Position numbers and translations under genes: made by a program. Positions 25,301 through 40,300 of a DNA stretch of 64,000 bases are shown here, in pieces; within the stretch, counting starts at the first letter, position 1; each line of letters begins with the position of its first letter. This DNA is from Onchidella celtica. Its lineage: Eukaryota > Mollusca > Gastropoda > Systellommatophora > Onchidiidae. Below the pieces are notes generated by a model, which worked only from the letters and a program-made list of their open reading frames with translations, did no database searches and was not told the origin of the DNA. The DNA is taken from the NCBI GenBank assembly GCA_963931925.1, contig OZ007571.1, forward strand, positions 41,068,913 through 41,132,912. Reading direction: 5' to 3'.

Positions 25301-28300
25301 ATTATAGAATTACTAGTAAAGTTTAAAACATTAGTTTGTGAATGCAGTAGGCGTTGGCGCGTTTCGTCAAAAGTTCAGGAAATTTTCCTGTCAGTGTTTC
25401 CCATCCCTGCATTAAAAAACACAATAGGTTTTACGAATGATGAACAAAACGGCCATGGCGAGAGTTAGTCCGTGAAGCCAAACACACTTATTGATGTTTC
25501 CATTTTGAGTGGTGAAACTGTGTCAAAATGGGATTCTAGCGATTTTTAGACAATGATAAGCAGAAAAGTTGAACTGGCATCGTCCTGAGAAAAAATACAC
25601 ATATAATTTTTAACTTTTTCTTTGAAGATTTAATGTTTCGGGTGCCTCAGCTTATTAGTTTTCTTGTTTCATGCTTGCAAACATGGCTTTTCATGCTTCG
25701 GCCAAAAAATGCAAGAAAAGGGCAGTATTTTCAAAACTTAAAATAGCCACAACTTGGAGAGTTACCAACCGATTTTGATAATCTTGGTATGAAATTAATC
25801 AGAAAAAGTTCTTGCATGTGAAACTGTCTAACTTGGATTTATAAATTTGGGTTTTGGATACCTACTAATAGACATTTCTTTAAAGATTGGTATATTGTTT
25901 ATTAAAGCAAAACCCTTCTCCAAATTTCATACCTTAATTAACAAAGGTGCAGTGATTTAAAATACAGTGGATGCTGCTTAAGTTGATGTCCATGGAACGC
26001 AACCAGAAAGATTAATTTACATGAAAAATCGACTTAAGTAATTGCTCAGTTACCCTCCATATTAGAAAAAAAAATAAACCAATATGACAGCAGTAACGTC
26101 AAATTTTTGTGCTACCATTTTCTGCTTTTTGTCTGTTCAACATCAATCGGTGCTATTTTGATCTTTAATGAAAGCATTTTAGTTTTTGCTTGTCACAAGA
26201 AAGCTTGCAATTTAAGGAACAACTAACCTGTTGGAATTGTAACTGTTGCATCTGTTGAGGATTGTACATGCCTGGATTCCCTGCTATCATTTGTCCATTG
26301 TAAACGCCCATCTATAATTACAAAATCATATGAGTTTTAACATACAAAAGGTGTGGACAAATGAATTTGAACTTTTTCATCATTCATTTACCAGCCAATC
26401 TAATATGTGACAAAAAAATGAATAACATTCATTTGATCAAATGACAAATCCACATCGTATCTCGTGTCAAAGAAACACAATTTTCAGATATGGAATAGCT
26501 TGTCATGGTGTTTGTGATAATGACAAATGTATCACTATCAGGCTGCATAAATACAAACAACATGATCTGCTACTTTTCTAACCATTCAGTTGCTGATTAC
26601 ATTACTCTGACAACCAACAGAAACTTTTCAGTACCATCTGCAAATCTCTTCCTTTTCATTTAAACTAACAGACTTAAAAAAGTCATAAAAACTTATCTGA
26701 ATAGAGCATTTATTTCACACTTCAGTATCACATATTTCCATGCATGTAGGAAAAGTCACAATTGTTCTATTATCCCAAAGGGACATCATTCACAAAATAA
26801 AATGACGGTAAACTGCCGATCTTAAAACACATCAGTAAATCAATAAGAAAATATGGAGAAAAATGGTGTCAGGTTAGCAGTTTGCAAACACCTCAGAAAA
26901 CACTAGCTGTAACCCTGCAGAGACCAGCTGGGTTAGGCAGTCAAGTGTCGTAAGCACTAGTCCCAAATGAGGTACCTTCCTTACACCAAACTTTTCTATT
27001 GAAGGATCGCATAAGATGACCAACGACGCATCATCTAGAGATATTATGTCGTTACAAATTAACTACACACTTTTTAAAGAGGTGGTTAATTAAAGATGAT
27101 TATACTGCAGTCTGACCAATAAATTAATTACCTGTGGATTTCCCATCATGCCTTGAGGTTGTCCCATCACACCCTGAGGCTGTCCCATCATGCCCTGGTT
27201 GATACAAAATGTTCAAACTTAAAGATGAGATAAATGCAAGACGGATACAGATTTTTTTTCTTCAAAGATAATTTTTTACTTCTGAAATATTTGACCACTT
27301 TTCACATTCTCCAGCTCTTATGCAGAATCACTAAGCAGAGAGAACAGTTAAAAAAAAATAATACTGCATATACACATCAAATCAAAATGCTAAGTTTAAC
27401 AGCAAATAGGAAAATGAACTAGAGAAAAACATGCATTTTACTTTTGTCTCCTGAAAATAAAAATTGCCAGCTACAAGTAGTTTTTGAAAAATCAAAGGAT
27501 ATCAGGAAATGGACATGAGAAGGGACTTACCATTCCCTGCTGCTGTCCCACCATGCCTTGTGGCTGTCCCATCATGCCTTGCTGTTGCCCCATCATGGTC
27601 TGTGGGGGTCTCATGCCTTGTTGACCCATCATTCCTTGCTGCTGTCCCATCATGCCTGGATACATCTGCTGACCTTGTGGCATGTAAACTCCACCTGTAA
27701 TTGGGATCAAAATTTCACAAACTGTTAAATTCAAGCCAAAATCAAATGCAATTATTGATGCCACAGACTTGCCAGAGGCAAAATGAGATACATCTAAAAC
27801 CAAAACAAACCAAAGTTAAATGTCCCCGGATGCATTATACTGCCAGTAACTACTGTTGGACAATTTATCGAATTTCGTATCTTCAGAGATGAACAGTTGG
27901 GGCTTTACAATGATTATAAATGACCACAAATTCCACCAGATCTCTGGACATGTACGCTGAATAATGTCAACAAGAAAGATTTCCACTGTACACAGCACTG
28001 TGAGCAATAAAGAATTCACGAAGTTTTTAGCATGTGACTTATGAAATGATTATTATTATGGCCTGGGTACATCAATTCAGATAGTGTGTTATTTCACGCC
28101 TTTCCAAAATATTTCAAATTCATCTGGTGACAGCTTTGTCTTCACATCAGTTTCTTTCTAGAGTCACATGTACTAATCAACAATTTAGTACACATGAATA
28201 TCAAGCATTTCATATTTTCAAACGCATATGACGCAGATGCACAAAAACATACTTTACATGTAGATCTGAGGAAATTTTCTGATTCCAACCCTGCTAATCA

Positions 28301-31300
28301 CTTAATTAAGACAAATCACTGATCCATTTTTTATAGACTAGCAGCAACAAAAACACTGATTCAATCTGTTTGATGAGAATCTGTTCAGCTTGGGCCAAGT
28401 GAAAACCCAAGAACTGAATTGCGTTCAAGTTTGCCAGGATCAATCTCACAATCAGTAATACTGAGGCTTAAATTATGGATCAGATTGAGGTCTTGTTTAT
28501 CAATCTTTCATTTCCCAAGTGTCTCCTTTTGTTAACAATTTAACCTGATTCGTTGTGTCTAGAACAAGCTACTCAGACTAGCAGCAGATTCTCTGCTCAA
28601 ATTTACATTAACAAAAAATGAAACATACATTACAACAAAATACTATAATGAATGGACACAGAAAGACAGGGTTGGAACGTTGCTTTGCCAGAATACACAT
28701 ACATATATTTTAAATTTTTACGGGACAGCATGTACACAAGTACGTGTTTGGCTCAGAAAGTAGATAGGCCCTACTGATTATAAAAACAAGCTGCATTTTT
28801 AGGGTGAATTATGTAAAATGTGCGATGAGGAAATAAAAGGAAAAAAGATCAGAAAACAGAAATGAAATCTGGAATGCTGCAGATGGACATCTTTGTCAAT
28901 ACAATTTAAAATGCATCATTCTGCAGCAATGAACGCAGGCAACAACAGGTACTTCAAATTACAATTTGATAATAAAGTTCAATAATTAAGTATTGCATTC
29001 TTTGTCATTTTTACTTTTTTAAAATGTTTTTATGGGCAGAACTGATACTGTCTTCCAAAAACGTAAAACTTTACCACGAGGCTAGTCACTGAGACTGCAA
29101 CACTGTCTTTTCCAATCGAGCATTTTTCTTTTTTTTTCAATATTTTTGTGTGTTTTTGGTGCAAACAATTTAGCATCTGTAACAGAAACTAGTTACATTT
29201 TTTTTTTTTAAAATAGTCTGGCTGCAGACATTTAGTCTACATTACATACTCTTGTGAGATTTACGATTCAGTCTTGGTGATAATTAACCATGACCATGTA
29301 CTGTCAAGTCAATATAAAAAGGAGTCTGTGTGAATTCAATATGTTGAGTTCTTTAGATCTCTTCAGGTGAAAAAGAAACAAGCATGCATGTGATTACTAT
29401 TTGTGTTGATGTGTGAAAAAAAGAAACAACCTGGACATTTAGTAATGCACATTTCTGATATGCCCTAAAAATTACTTAATAAAACATTAAAACATGACTT
29501 TTAGTTTTAAATAAGTTATTACAGAATTTCTTTTGGTAATGCTGCCCCTCATTTGATACATGGCATCAGGGAATCATGCTCTCTTTGTAAAAAAAAAAAA
29601 ACCCAACAAAAACAAAAAATTGATGCAGGAAAACATATAATTGTTTCCATTCATGCTCAAGATGACCATAGGGGAAGATATTACCACATAATACTACTAA
29701 AAATTTATTTTTGATGAAATAAAACAGAAAATCACAGAGCTTCAATAATGACGAAAGATATCAACAACAAGCAAAAAATATGAATGTCTGATGGGAGGAG
29801 AAAACAGAGAAACAAAAATCTATGATTATTGAGATTTCTGTGTGAGAGTAAGTCACCTTACAAACTTAATGGATAAAACCAGTCATGATTTATGAGCTTA
29901 ATATTGGTTCTTGAAAACCATAAGCAACTCAAAAGGTTTGTTCACTCTATTGCTGACGGGACAGAAATGACTGCCCTGCTTGGATGCATTGAATTGTAAA
30001 TGGTAAGCTTGTGAATTTGGTATGTGCAAGCGCCATTTGACCTGGAGACCCCAACAAACTATGCACATTTCTAAAAAGCTGATTTCAAATTTGTTCTCAA
30101 GGTATAGAGTTGAAAAATTAGCTAGTTTATTGAGCTAGTGACCGTAACAGGGCCAAACCATCCCTGCCAAAACAATGTTTCCAGGATATGACCCAGCAAC
30201 TGGTATGAGTATCATCAATTTGATGTCGTTCTGTTGAACAAGCTACTGAGAAGGGTTTAATGCCTTTTTCAGTAATTCTGGCTGTTCTTTTCTTACTTTC
30301 TAGCAGGGAAAACAGAACAGAACCCGTGAAGCCCCATACATATTAAACAAATACGGTTGATGTAAACTGGAATATGCACACATAGCCATGTACATGTACA
30401 TACCGAACTATAAACGTGTTAAATAATTCAATACAAATGACTTTGCCTGGTTCATAAACAAAGTGGGAGAACTGAATAGAAATGAGGAGAAGATGTCAGT
30501 CAATCTCAACTGTAATCAACCATGTTTGGGATCTTCACCATACCAGCAAATCTTGGAAAATAGATACTTAACATATTCAAAAGTGAAGGTATTTCTGTTG
30601 AAATAGAGTATCTGTTAACATTTGGTATTTGCACTCTCAAAAACATGAGCAAACTTCGTTTTCCTGCAGATGAGGGGAAAGTATGCAAACCCTGTTAGGC
30701 CATGAAATTAAAATTTGATTAAAATTCACAATCCAAGAGCACTGAGACATTAAAATTGATCAGTACTCTAGATGAAGAAAGAAGTCAGAAAGATTTCTGG
30801 TTTGTTCATAAGTACTATTGGATACAACTTTTTGTATTTTTGCCTAGTTCCCTCTTTTATTGAGTAAATGTGTGACCTGTCAAGATCTCAAACATGTTGA
30901 TTTCAGCTGAGTTTCACCACTTCAAAAAAGCACGTAACTACAAATTCAGTAAAATCAGTGGAGCAGAAACAAGAAAAAAAAGGACAAAAGGGAAGAGGAA
31001 GGTGTGAAACGGCACATGTTCAGAATCTCCTTCCATGAATTGGAAAATGCAAACAAAAGCATACAGCAATAATAAAAAAAAAAATTGTATGAAGTCACAT
31101 GACCCTTTGGCACAAATTCATATAAATAAATTACAATTCCATTCTGGGTGAAAAAAGTCACAACTGAAGCAGAATGAATATCCAGATAGTCAATCATTGC
31201 AAGAAAATCTAAGCCCCAACCTCAGGCATGCCAAGAAAAACAAAAGTACCACGGAAAGAACAAAATGAAAAAATATGCAGAGGCTTCCATCAACCCACTG

Positions 31301-34300
31301 AGCAGGTTTGTTTACCTTGGTTACCATAGAAACCAAGTTGATTATATGCGGGCCAAGTAGGCATCTGTCCCATCGATTGACCGAAATTTTGCAGTTCCAG
31401 CAAGGCTCTCTGTTTGGTGGGAGAACTTTGAGACAGCTTTTGAGGGGAGGCATGACCAACTGATGTAGGGGCATGAGAAGTGCTTGCTAATGGAGGGGCC
31501 ATGTGTTGAACATTTGTGAATGATGACTGGCCAAATGCTGGATACTGGCCACTTGGCATCATCTGATTGGCTGGAGTGCCAAAATTAGTACCAGAGGATT
31601 GGGCAGCAGTTGCTGGTATCTGATTGGCAGAAGTGCTCGGCACAACACCTGATTGGTTGAAAGATGACTGCATCATGAACTGATTCTGATGGAAAGGGTT
31701 GTTTGTACTGACAGTTGTTTGAGCAAAAACTTGAGAGGAATTCATGCGATTGTCCTGCAATTTCATCAAAACACCAGATCCATTTTGAAGTGTAGGAGGA
31801 TTTGCGTTGGGGACCATCATCTCAGGCTGAGGGGCTAACAGGTGAAAGAATTCTTTAAACACTACCAGATGTAAATCAAATTACAAAAAAATGAAATACT
31901 AAGATAAATTAAACTCTTTGCTTGAGTGTATGGCCAACTGGTTTGAAGTTAACTTTCTTGCCAATGATATTGCATTTTAAACTCATAGAACCACCACGTT
32001 TTACTCTTTCACATTTTCTCAAATTCGGTGTCCCAAGATTAAATAGGCTCAATCTCCGAGCCTTCTTGTCTATATACAATAAATTCTGAGGCCAGCTGCC
32101 ATGTATATGCAATGCTCTTGACCACAAGAAACTTGCCAGCATAGACTTGTTTCTTGCCCCATGTCAGCTGCACTGTAAACTGTACGCTGAGTGGCTTAAC
32201 TACAACACAAAAGTGCAAAGGATGCAAGATTTGAAAGAAATTCTTTCGGCAGATTAATGTTCTTTTTCACAGGCTAGTTTCAACAAAGGTCCTGAGAATT
32301 ATAGAATAACAGTACGGGAATATTCCTACGTGAAACAAAAAAAAAAGTGTGATGATGTTCGATCATAACCTGCCCTAGTCCTTCAAAGAAAAGTCACCAT
32401 GTGATTTTCTCAATTCTTAATTTTTTTTTCACATGGACCAAGTTAAGCACAAAAGTGTGGAAAAGACAAATCTCACTCCTTACCACGTCAATACTACATG
32501 TATTTTGAATGAAGTCGTACATTGAAATAAATGTAAAAATGCTTCATTGTGCTCCACATTTTTGACAAGGTGGTTTGGAAACTGCCCATTTCGAGCGAGT
32601 TGAAGTGATAGTTTCTTTTTGACAAAACACAATATAAAGGGATATGAAGGGATGTTTCTCAGCATGAAGAACAGGAACAAATAAACCTGTATCCAGCGGG
32701 TAAATTCTCTGACACGACAGACCTGGACCACAGTGGTTTTAATATTCCATTTCGGTCAGTGTGAAATACAATTTTGATAGTAACAGATTGTTTGCGTATA
32801 TATGTATATGATATATATCCAAGGTTAGTTTATTGTGCACTGCTGAAGACTGAGGATGTTATCACCAGACAAAAGATTCTGAAAGCTCAAACTCCTTATA
32901 TTTTATGGCTGGAGCTAACCATAAGGTGCGACATGTTGTGCATGTAAGTGTCAGGCACATCCCTTAGCCCAACAATAAAACCAGAATAGATGTTATGATA
33001 AAATAATGCCAGGAAACCCTATTTAGCATTGCAGTTTTCCTTATTATGTTCATCACTGCATTCATGGATCCCTTCTCATCTCTCTAACTTTCGACATAAA
33101 GGAAATGGAGCTTACACAAGCTGCTGTATTTCTCAGGGTCGAGGGATTCATCCAGGAACCACATGGCCCCACTGACAGGATCAATTTTGATATGCCTAGA
33201 TTCTCAATTATGTTGTATTTTAAATAGGTACCAAAGTAATCAATTTGTTAAAAAAAGGATTTATGAAATATAGGTTAGCACCATAAAAGGCCACAACATT
33301 TAATTTAGAAGTATCTTGCTTGCCTAATATTTGCGAAATAAAAAGGCAGCACATAAACTACAATGGCTGATTAATAATACAGGTTTTTAAGATATAACAT
33401 TCAGTACAAAAATTAACAATGGTTAGAAAATACATGTAGTATAATTTGAGCATTATTTCTCAACATACTGAACTAACTTTGATAGACATACAGTTATAAC
33501 AACATATTTTATTTCATATCAGGTGAATTCTAGAAGCTTTAGGCCTGAGCATCTGGCATTCACAGAAGCCTCAGAAAAATAGAGTTAAAACTGGGAAATT
33601 TGGCATTCTTTTGTTGGCCCCACCAAATGAAAATTCTCAAATCCCAGTAAATTCACACAAGAGACTTTTCTAGGCCATAATTTCATAGAATAACATTTAG
33701 CTTGAGCATCAGTAATGTAAGCACAGGATTCAAGATGAAGAAAAAAGTGATAACTGCTATGAGTTTCTGTTCAGTTCAGGGCGTATTTCCTTAAAAGTGT
33801 TTTGTAGAAATGCAGCCAGTACATCTGCACAAGTGTCCAGTACACTCTTACTATGTTTACGACTAATACTGCATGTCAAAGAAACAGTATTTAATTGGTG
33901 AAACTCAGGATTATCTGTGCCGTCTTATTTTGTTAAGTTTCCCATTGCAGGCATATCTTTCTTCAGCTCAAGCCAAGCTTCAGCAGTGGAAATGACATAA
34001 TTACTCTGTCAAAACACTGGTCTTTGGGTAATTTTTTTGCATCCTCTGTTGTTAAGCAGACATGTAATACAGCATGTACTTTTCATAAATGCATGAAAGT
34101 AGTTTTGAGTTTCTATCTTTAAGTTCATGGCCAGGCTTAAAACCAATAGAACACACCTGGCGCATACCATTTTCCCTTCTTTTGCATTTGGTGAAAAATA
34201 AACTGATTAGATTGGTGCATAAGCTTGTACAGCATCTACCACATTGTCACTTGTGACTTGGGTAAATAATGTGATAACAGTGGGTGTTAAATGATAAAAG

Positions 34301-37300
34301 CATACTCAGTATTGCCCCAACTAATAAATAATGATCTACTTTATCATATAGACAAAATATTGTGAAATCAATCGATTTTTTTCCACAATGAGCTGGTGAT
34401 TGAAAAAGTCAACAAAATTTAGGCAGAAATTCATAAATAACTCTTGCTAGATATCATGCACTGGTGATACATGGTAAGGTGGTGATCATGGAAGTTTAAA
34501 TATATAATTTTATTTTCCCAGTCCTATCTGATCTACATGCAGTGCTCTGAAAGACTGCCAATTTCATTCTTATGATGAAATGATCTTCCATGAAGGTCAC
34601 AAGATATAGAATACGCAATGTAAGATTTAATGAAGTTAATTTCCTTATATGAATATTTTGTTCTATTGTTAGGCATACCTTTTCTAAAACTTTGTTCCTG
34701 ATCTGATAATTTTACGCACTGAACTCAGCATGTCAGGGCACAATAAAATATTTCTAATACACTTTTCTAGAACTTGGGTTCCTGATCTGACAATTATATG
34801 CTCCAAACTCAACATTTCAGAGTACAATAAAATATTTCTAATATACTGTTCTAAAACTTTTTTCCTGACATGATCTGATAATTTTATGCACTGAACCTAG
34901 CATGTCAGAGCATGGTAAAATATATGAATACTGCAAGATAGCTATAGTCTGTTCGGAAACTTCTAGTGTCCACCCATGTCCATTTTTGAAAAAGCCGTCT
35001 GATTTAGCGTCATGAATTTTCCACGATGTTAGGATTTTGTAAATTAGAGTTGTCCAGCCATTCTAGTTTTCTCAGAGTGACAAATTCCTTTAATCCTTTT
35101 CTACCAATGCATTACAGTTGCACTAAAAATTAAAATTCACAATAATTTTTTACAGTAGACTGTCTTCTACAGATCCATGGCATGTTAATCCATACCCCGC
35201 GCGCTACCCGTAAAGCCCGCTGCACGGTCAGTGACCTTACTCACGGAGAATCTTATCTGGGGTCACTGACCCGTGCCGCTAGACGATGACCACATACGCT
35301 GTCCACGTGGTTCGGTTTTTATTGATCGGTATGAAAACATTTGCTGCTATGCCTTATCACGCTTGATAATGAATTAACCAGCAAAATCTTAGTCTGTCAG
35401 TCTCTAACCAATGATCTGACTTATGATTCCAAACTGACAGCTATAGTTTTCGTGAGAACGAAGCATGATAACAAGCCACGCCCTCCCAAGCCCTACACAA
35501 ATGGTTTCATCCTGATTGACACATACTAATAAACCAATGTGGGCATTTGGGGCAAAGATTATTTCAGAGCTTGGTTCTGATTGGTTCTTAGATACAGACA
35601 ACTCCAGATGGTGGTCAGCTTGTGAGAAAATGAAATAATATTGCAAATTTGTAGAGCAACAGTTCGCATGTCGATGTTACATCTTGTGAAAGTGTGGGGA
35701 GAGCCTTTGAAAGCTTAGTCTTTGTGATTCCGACCAGTGGTTCACTGGTTATTATGTCCATGTCACAATGCGTTTGATTTAGAAGAGATACAGTGAACAA
35801 TAACACGGTGGTTACGTCTTAAGAAGGTCAGTGACCCGACGCGTGAAAATACGGCTTGCGCGTGGCGCGGTCAGCTTGACCTGGCCGACTTTTGCCGCCT
35901 GTGCGGCGTGAGCGCTTGCAAGTCAATACCGACTATTGCCGCCCTGCGCAGGGTGAGGGTTAAGGTTCACATCTGAGGAGGACCCTCGCTGTGGTATTTT
36001 AGCCAGCATTTACGTTTTTGCACAATAATAATCCTTCAATGCTGAACAATTTGAAAATTTCACTCCATGTCAAATCTGTCAACCTCTTCTTCCTTTCCTT
36101 GTTCAAAAGTATGATTAAAGTTATATGTACGAGGTCCTGAATACATCATGACAAATCATTATCGTATGTTCTGTTCTTGCCTGAGGGTCAGAAATATTTT
36201 GGTAAAGATGTCCACTGTTTGCTGCTCTGCAAAAATATTTGTATAAATCCATGACGAATTTCTGAACAGTGATAAAAATTAGTTTCATTTTGATTCATTA
36301 CAAGATAAACACAAAAACATGAAACAAAAACAGAGATGCAATACATATATTTTTTTTTCCAGGTTAAGGAAAGTCATGCAGTTTACTGAAAATGTAGTCA
36401 GAAGTTGTAAAATGCATGTGCAAGGTCGGACATATCTGAAAAAGTTGCGACTGTTGTTGAATAGTATGACCTCCTGATTGTAAGTAATTTAAAATAGTGC
36501 TAAGAGAACTTTCATCATTTTTTTTTTACACGAAGCACAGAGATAAAATCAAAAGCGGCTTTGATTTTCACACAGAGAATAAAACTTCACGTCATTGCTA
36601 CTGACAAGCTTTGTGCCAAGTTTCGATGTAATTTGGTGAAGCCACCACTGAGATATTGCACTGTAATGAATGGCACGAGTTTCCGAACGGACTATACAAT
36701 ACAGATTATTAAGATAAATTGGCAGCAAAAAATGAAAATGAAGCAAAGTTAATTAACCTGAATCAAGTGGTAGAAAAAAAAATTTACCATAATGGGGATG
36801 AGTAAAATACTGAATCCTTGGATCTGAAAGATAATCAAGTTAGTGCAACAAATGAAACTAATGATATGTGACATCGAATGAACTGAGGTTGTGCAGAAAC
36901 ATAACTCAGTCTTATAGAAGAACTGTGGGAATACTGACAGAGCCAGGAGATTCTGGCTGATGGATGAGCCTGCAATGTAGAGTATGGAACTTAACAAAAA
37001 GAAAATCATGCTTCACATCTCTATGTTGAGTCTGACAAGATAATGGACCTGCATCAGTATACAGAAACAATAAAGGCAAACAAAATCTTGACAATATTTA
37101 GTACAAAAATAATTTTACAAAATCACTAGCCCCAATCAACTTCTGTGCTAAAGTGTTGTTTTCTTGCATTTCAATATCTGTCAACTTTTTCTTTCCATTC
37201 CCGAACTTGGTGATCAAAGTAGTTTCATCCAGGCAATACTTAAGGTCTCACTAGCAACAAAGTCAATTAATACACATGAAAACTATGGGACATGTTATGG

Positions 37301-40300
37301 ACTACAGTTATGTTAAGGAGAGGATAAAGACAACGGATTGAAAAGCATGTTGGAGAAATTTTCCATGTACTGGTAGGGCTGCCAGTCATCGTTTGTAAAA
37401 TTTATTGTTCCTGATATCTAGCCCAGAAGTATGAAATCAGTGCACTATTAAGCACTCAGAAAACTGATAGATCAACACATATGTGAAAATGACAAGCTGC
37501 ACTTTAAATTCTTCAATGATGAAATGACTACTTGGGCATATGTTTAGAAATGCCAGAATGCTGGAACCCTGACCTTAGGGGTAAGTTTATGATCGCTCAG
37601 ACCCTATAGTTACTTTAGTTGTAATAAATTTTACAATTACTGAATCGTCCACTTTTAAGCAAAATTTTTGGATTAAAACAAGGTGGCTTTTCAATTATAT
37701 TTGAATGCTCCGACAATCACACATATCTTTCTTTTGAGTGCAATGATTTTAAACTTTGTACTCAAAATGTGATGCCAAGACACCAACTGAAGCTATACAC
37801 CTCTGTTGAGAATGCTGTGCTACCAACAGGCAAACCATTCCATGAAATTATAGAAGGGTGAGTTAAACCATAGAGAGAGAGGCAGACAAAACGAAAGAAG
37901 ACAACACAAATGAATACATGACACTGTGCATGGTAAGTAGCAAAGGTGAGAAAACCCAAAAACAATAAGAAATCTGCTGACAAGAATTACCCAGGGGAAT
38001 TACATATCAAAACTGAGCGTGGACCAGGTATGGTTCTATTTAAACCCCCCCCCCCCCCAGCTTTTTAAGTTTTAATTTAGTGTCACATAACGAGAAATGT
38101 TAAGTTCTTAGTCACAATTAAAACAAAAAGTCCCTATCATAACTGATCAGTTATTTCCACTGTGTTTCCATCTGGTGACAGATGAACAGAACATGCCTAG
38201 AAAGAAAACTATTATTGCAAGAATACTCCCAAAACTGATTTGTTGAGCAATATATGTTGACAACCTCATTCTGAACAACATGATGAAAAGGTGGGAAGAA
38301 GACAAAAAAAAAAAAAACATCTATCATATTTCTCACTTATTGTCCACAGAAATGCTAGCTCAAACTAAGTCATTAAGCCACTACAGAACTACACTATACA
38401 ACACCACTTCTAAGGACAGAAAAAGAACACAGAATCACCAACAATGTCTGACCTGGTACACCATACATCTGTGGCTGAGCTGCTGCTGCTCCTCCTCCTC
38501 CTCCCCCTCCATACAGTGCCAGGATGGAATCTTTTGTGCTGGCTTTCTTCTCATCTGTTTTCTCCTCTCCAAACAAGTTGCCCTCGGATGTTCCATTCTG
38601 CCAAAACAGACATCACCATATTATACCGTACTATCAGCAGGATGTGATGAGAGAATGACTTTCGTTATTTAATTTCCTCATGAAATTCCTTTCTGAGAGA
38701 GGCTAAGATCTACTACTTGATTTAAAAACTTTTTGTACTTGTTTACAAAACTCTTTTCAGATCTATACAAATCAACTTCTGAGAACTTTATTAATGTGAT
38801 AAAATTTATGTGGGGCTATTTAATTCTATTTGTGAAATTTAGAAGCTCTGAATATGAAACATAAAGTACCCAAATAGACCATGATAGGTGCAAAGTGGCT
38901 GTCATCATGCCAACACGCCGTAAAACCCAAACTCAAACCTCATAAAATGTTATGCAGAATGTCTCACCATTTTATTATGTTCACAGAAACCATTTTTTTA
39001 AATGACAAAACAGTGGACAAGAGACAGTGCTTTACATATTACTTCATAGCATTCTAAGAATATAGTTTTGTTTGTATTTTTTACGTTGAAATTTCGCCTT
39101 TTGAGTCTCAGTTTGGAGAAAGCTTGTCAACACAATAACAGTCTTATTGTGCTAGGAAGAAAGAAGACAACAGGCAGAGTATAGCAGAAATGGTAGGACA
39201 GTTGGAGACCCTACCAGAAGCCCTTACCAACCACCCATTTTTGTTGACATGAATAAATGGCCTTCTCTGACACACAGTAACATGCACTAAGATGAATAAA
39301 TGACTCATGAAAACTATTAACTAAATGTTCATTTTTCCATCAGGTTATATTTAGAATGAAGGAGACAATATATATGTCTAAAATTAGTGCTGAAAGCCTG
39401 CTCTCTGCTCCTTGTTTCAATATGGTAAAACATTCTAGTAACAATCAGCAATCTCCTTTAGGATAACAGGCATTACAGTACTAATCTCGTTGAATCAGCA
39501 CTTGTAACATAACTTTGGGAACAATTCTCTTTTGGTAGAATGAGTGTCAATTTCTTTTCAGTGGTATTATTATTATTATTATGAGTTGACAAAATATAAA
39601 AGCAGAATGTAATAGTTATGCTCTTGAATATGTATATTTTATCTAATGTGGTTATACACATGTAATGACACACTAAAAAAAAAGAAAAGAGTAATATGAA
39701 ATAAGCCTCTGCTTTGTTTCAGTGCAGTTCATCTTGCAAAGTACTGCCTTTACCATCTGGGTTAAAAGTTGTTGTTTTTTTTTTTTTTGCATGTGCATGC
39801 TTTAGCTTAGCAGATAACAAGGAGATTCTGCTGTAGAGATCCATTCATTTCACAACAAAATGCATATATTTCATCAAAGTTGTTTTGTTTTTAAAGGGGG
39901 TGGAGGAGTGCGCGCATGGTGGTTTGCAACATACAACCTTTTCAATCATTTTCGCCATATTCTAACCTCCCCAAACCCCACAGTGTCCAAACAGATTTTC
40001 TGTGTGTGTGTGTGTTTTTTAAACTACTTTACCATCAGGTCACTGCTTCCTGCTGGAGCTTGAGCTTGAACTGGGGCAGCACTGTTTGGGGCCTGGGAAG
40101 TCTGTTGGCCACCAAACAAATCCAACAATTCATTGCCACCTGAGCTGGGTACTGGAGCTGCAGCCTCTGTAAGTAGCATGACATGGAAATATACAGCATC
40201 AGTAAATAACATTTCACTGGCAGGGATAAGTAATGATGGTGCAATCAGAATATTGTACGATAAATGAAAAAAAACAACACTGAATTTATACTCTACTAAT

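Larger units (their letters stand above)
23495..26227. other. SMAP: SMAP intron 13, part 5' of the retrotransposon
   Basis: Contains the duplicated 438-bp block, a hAT-like element and a retroposon tail, listed separately. An ATG-started 52-codon frame at 24873-25019 begins [17 protein letters not shown] do not recognise it and it may be a transposon exon remnant. Confidence 0.4.
31835..38452. other. SMAP: SMAP intron 9
   Basis: A 6.6-kb intron holding a minisatellite (34681-34922) and MITE copy 2 (35189-35959), listed separately, and a poly-C run near 38045. Nothing else recognisable. Confidence 0.45.
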
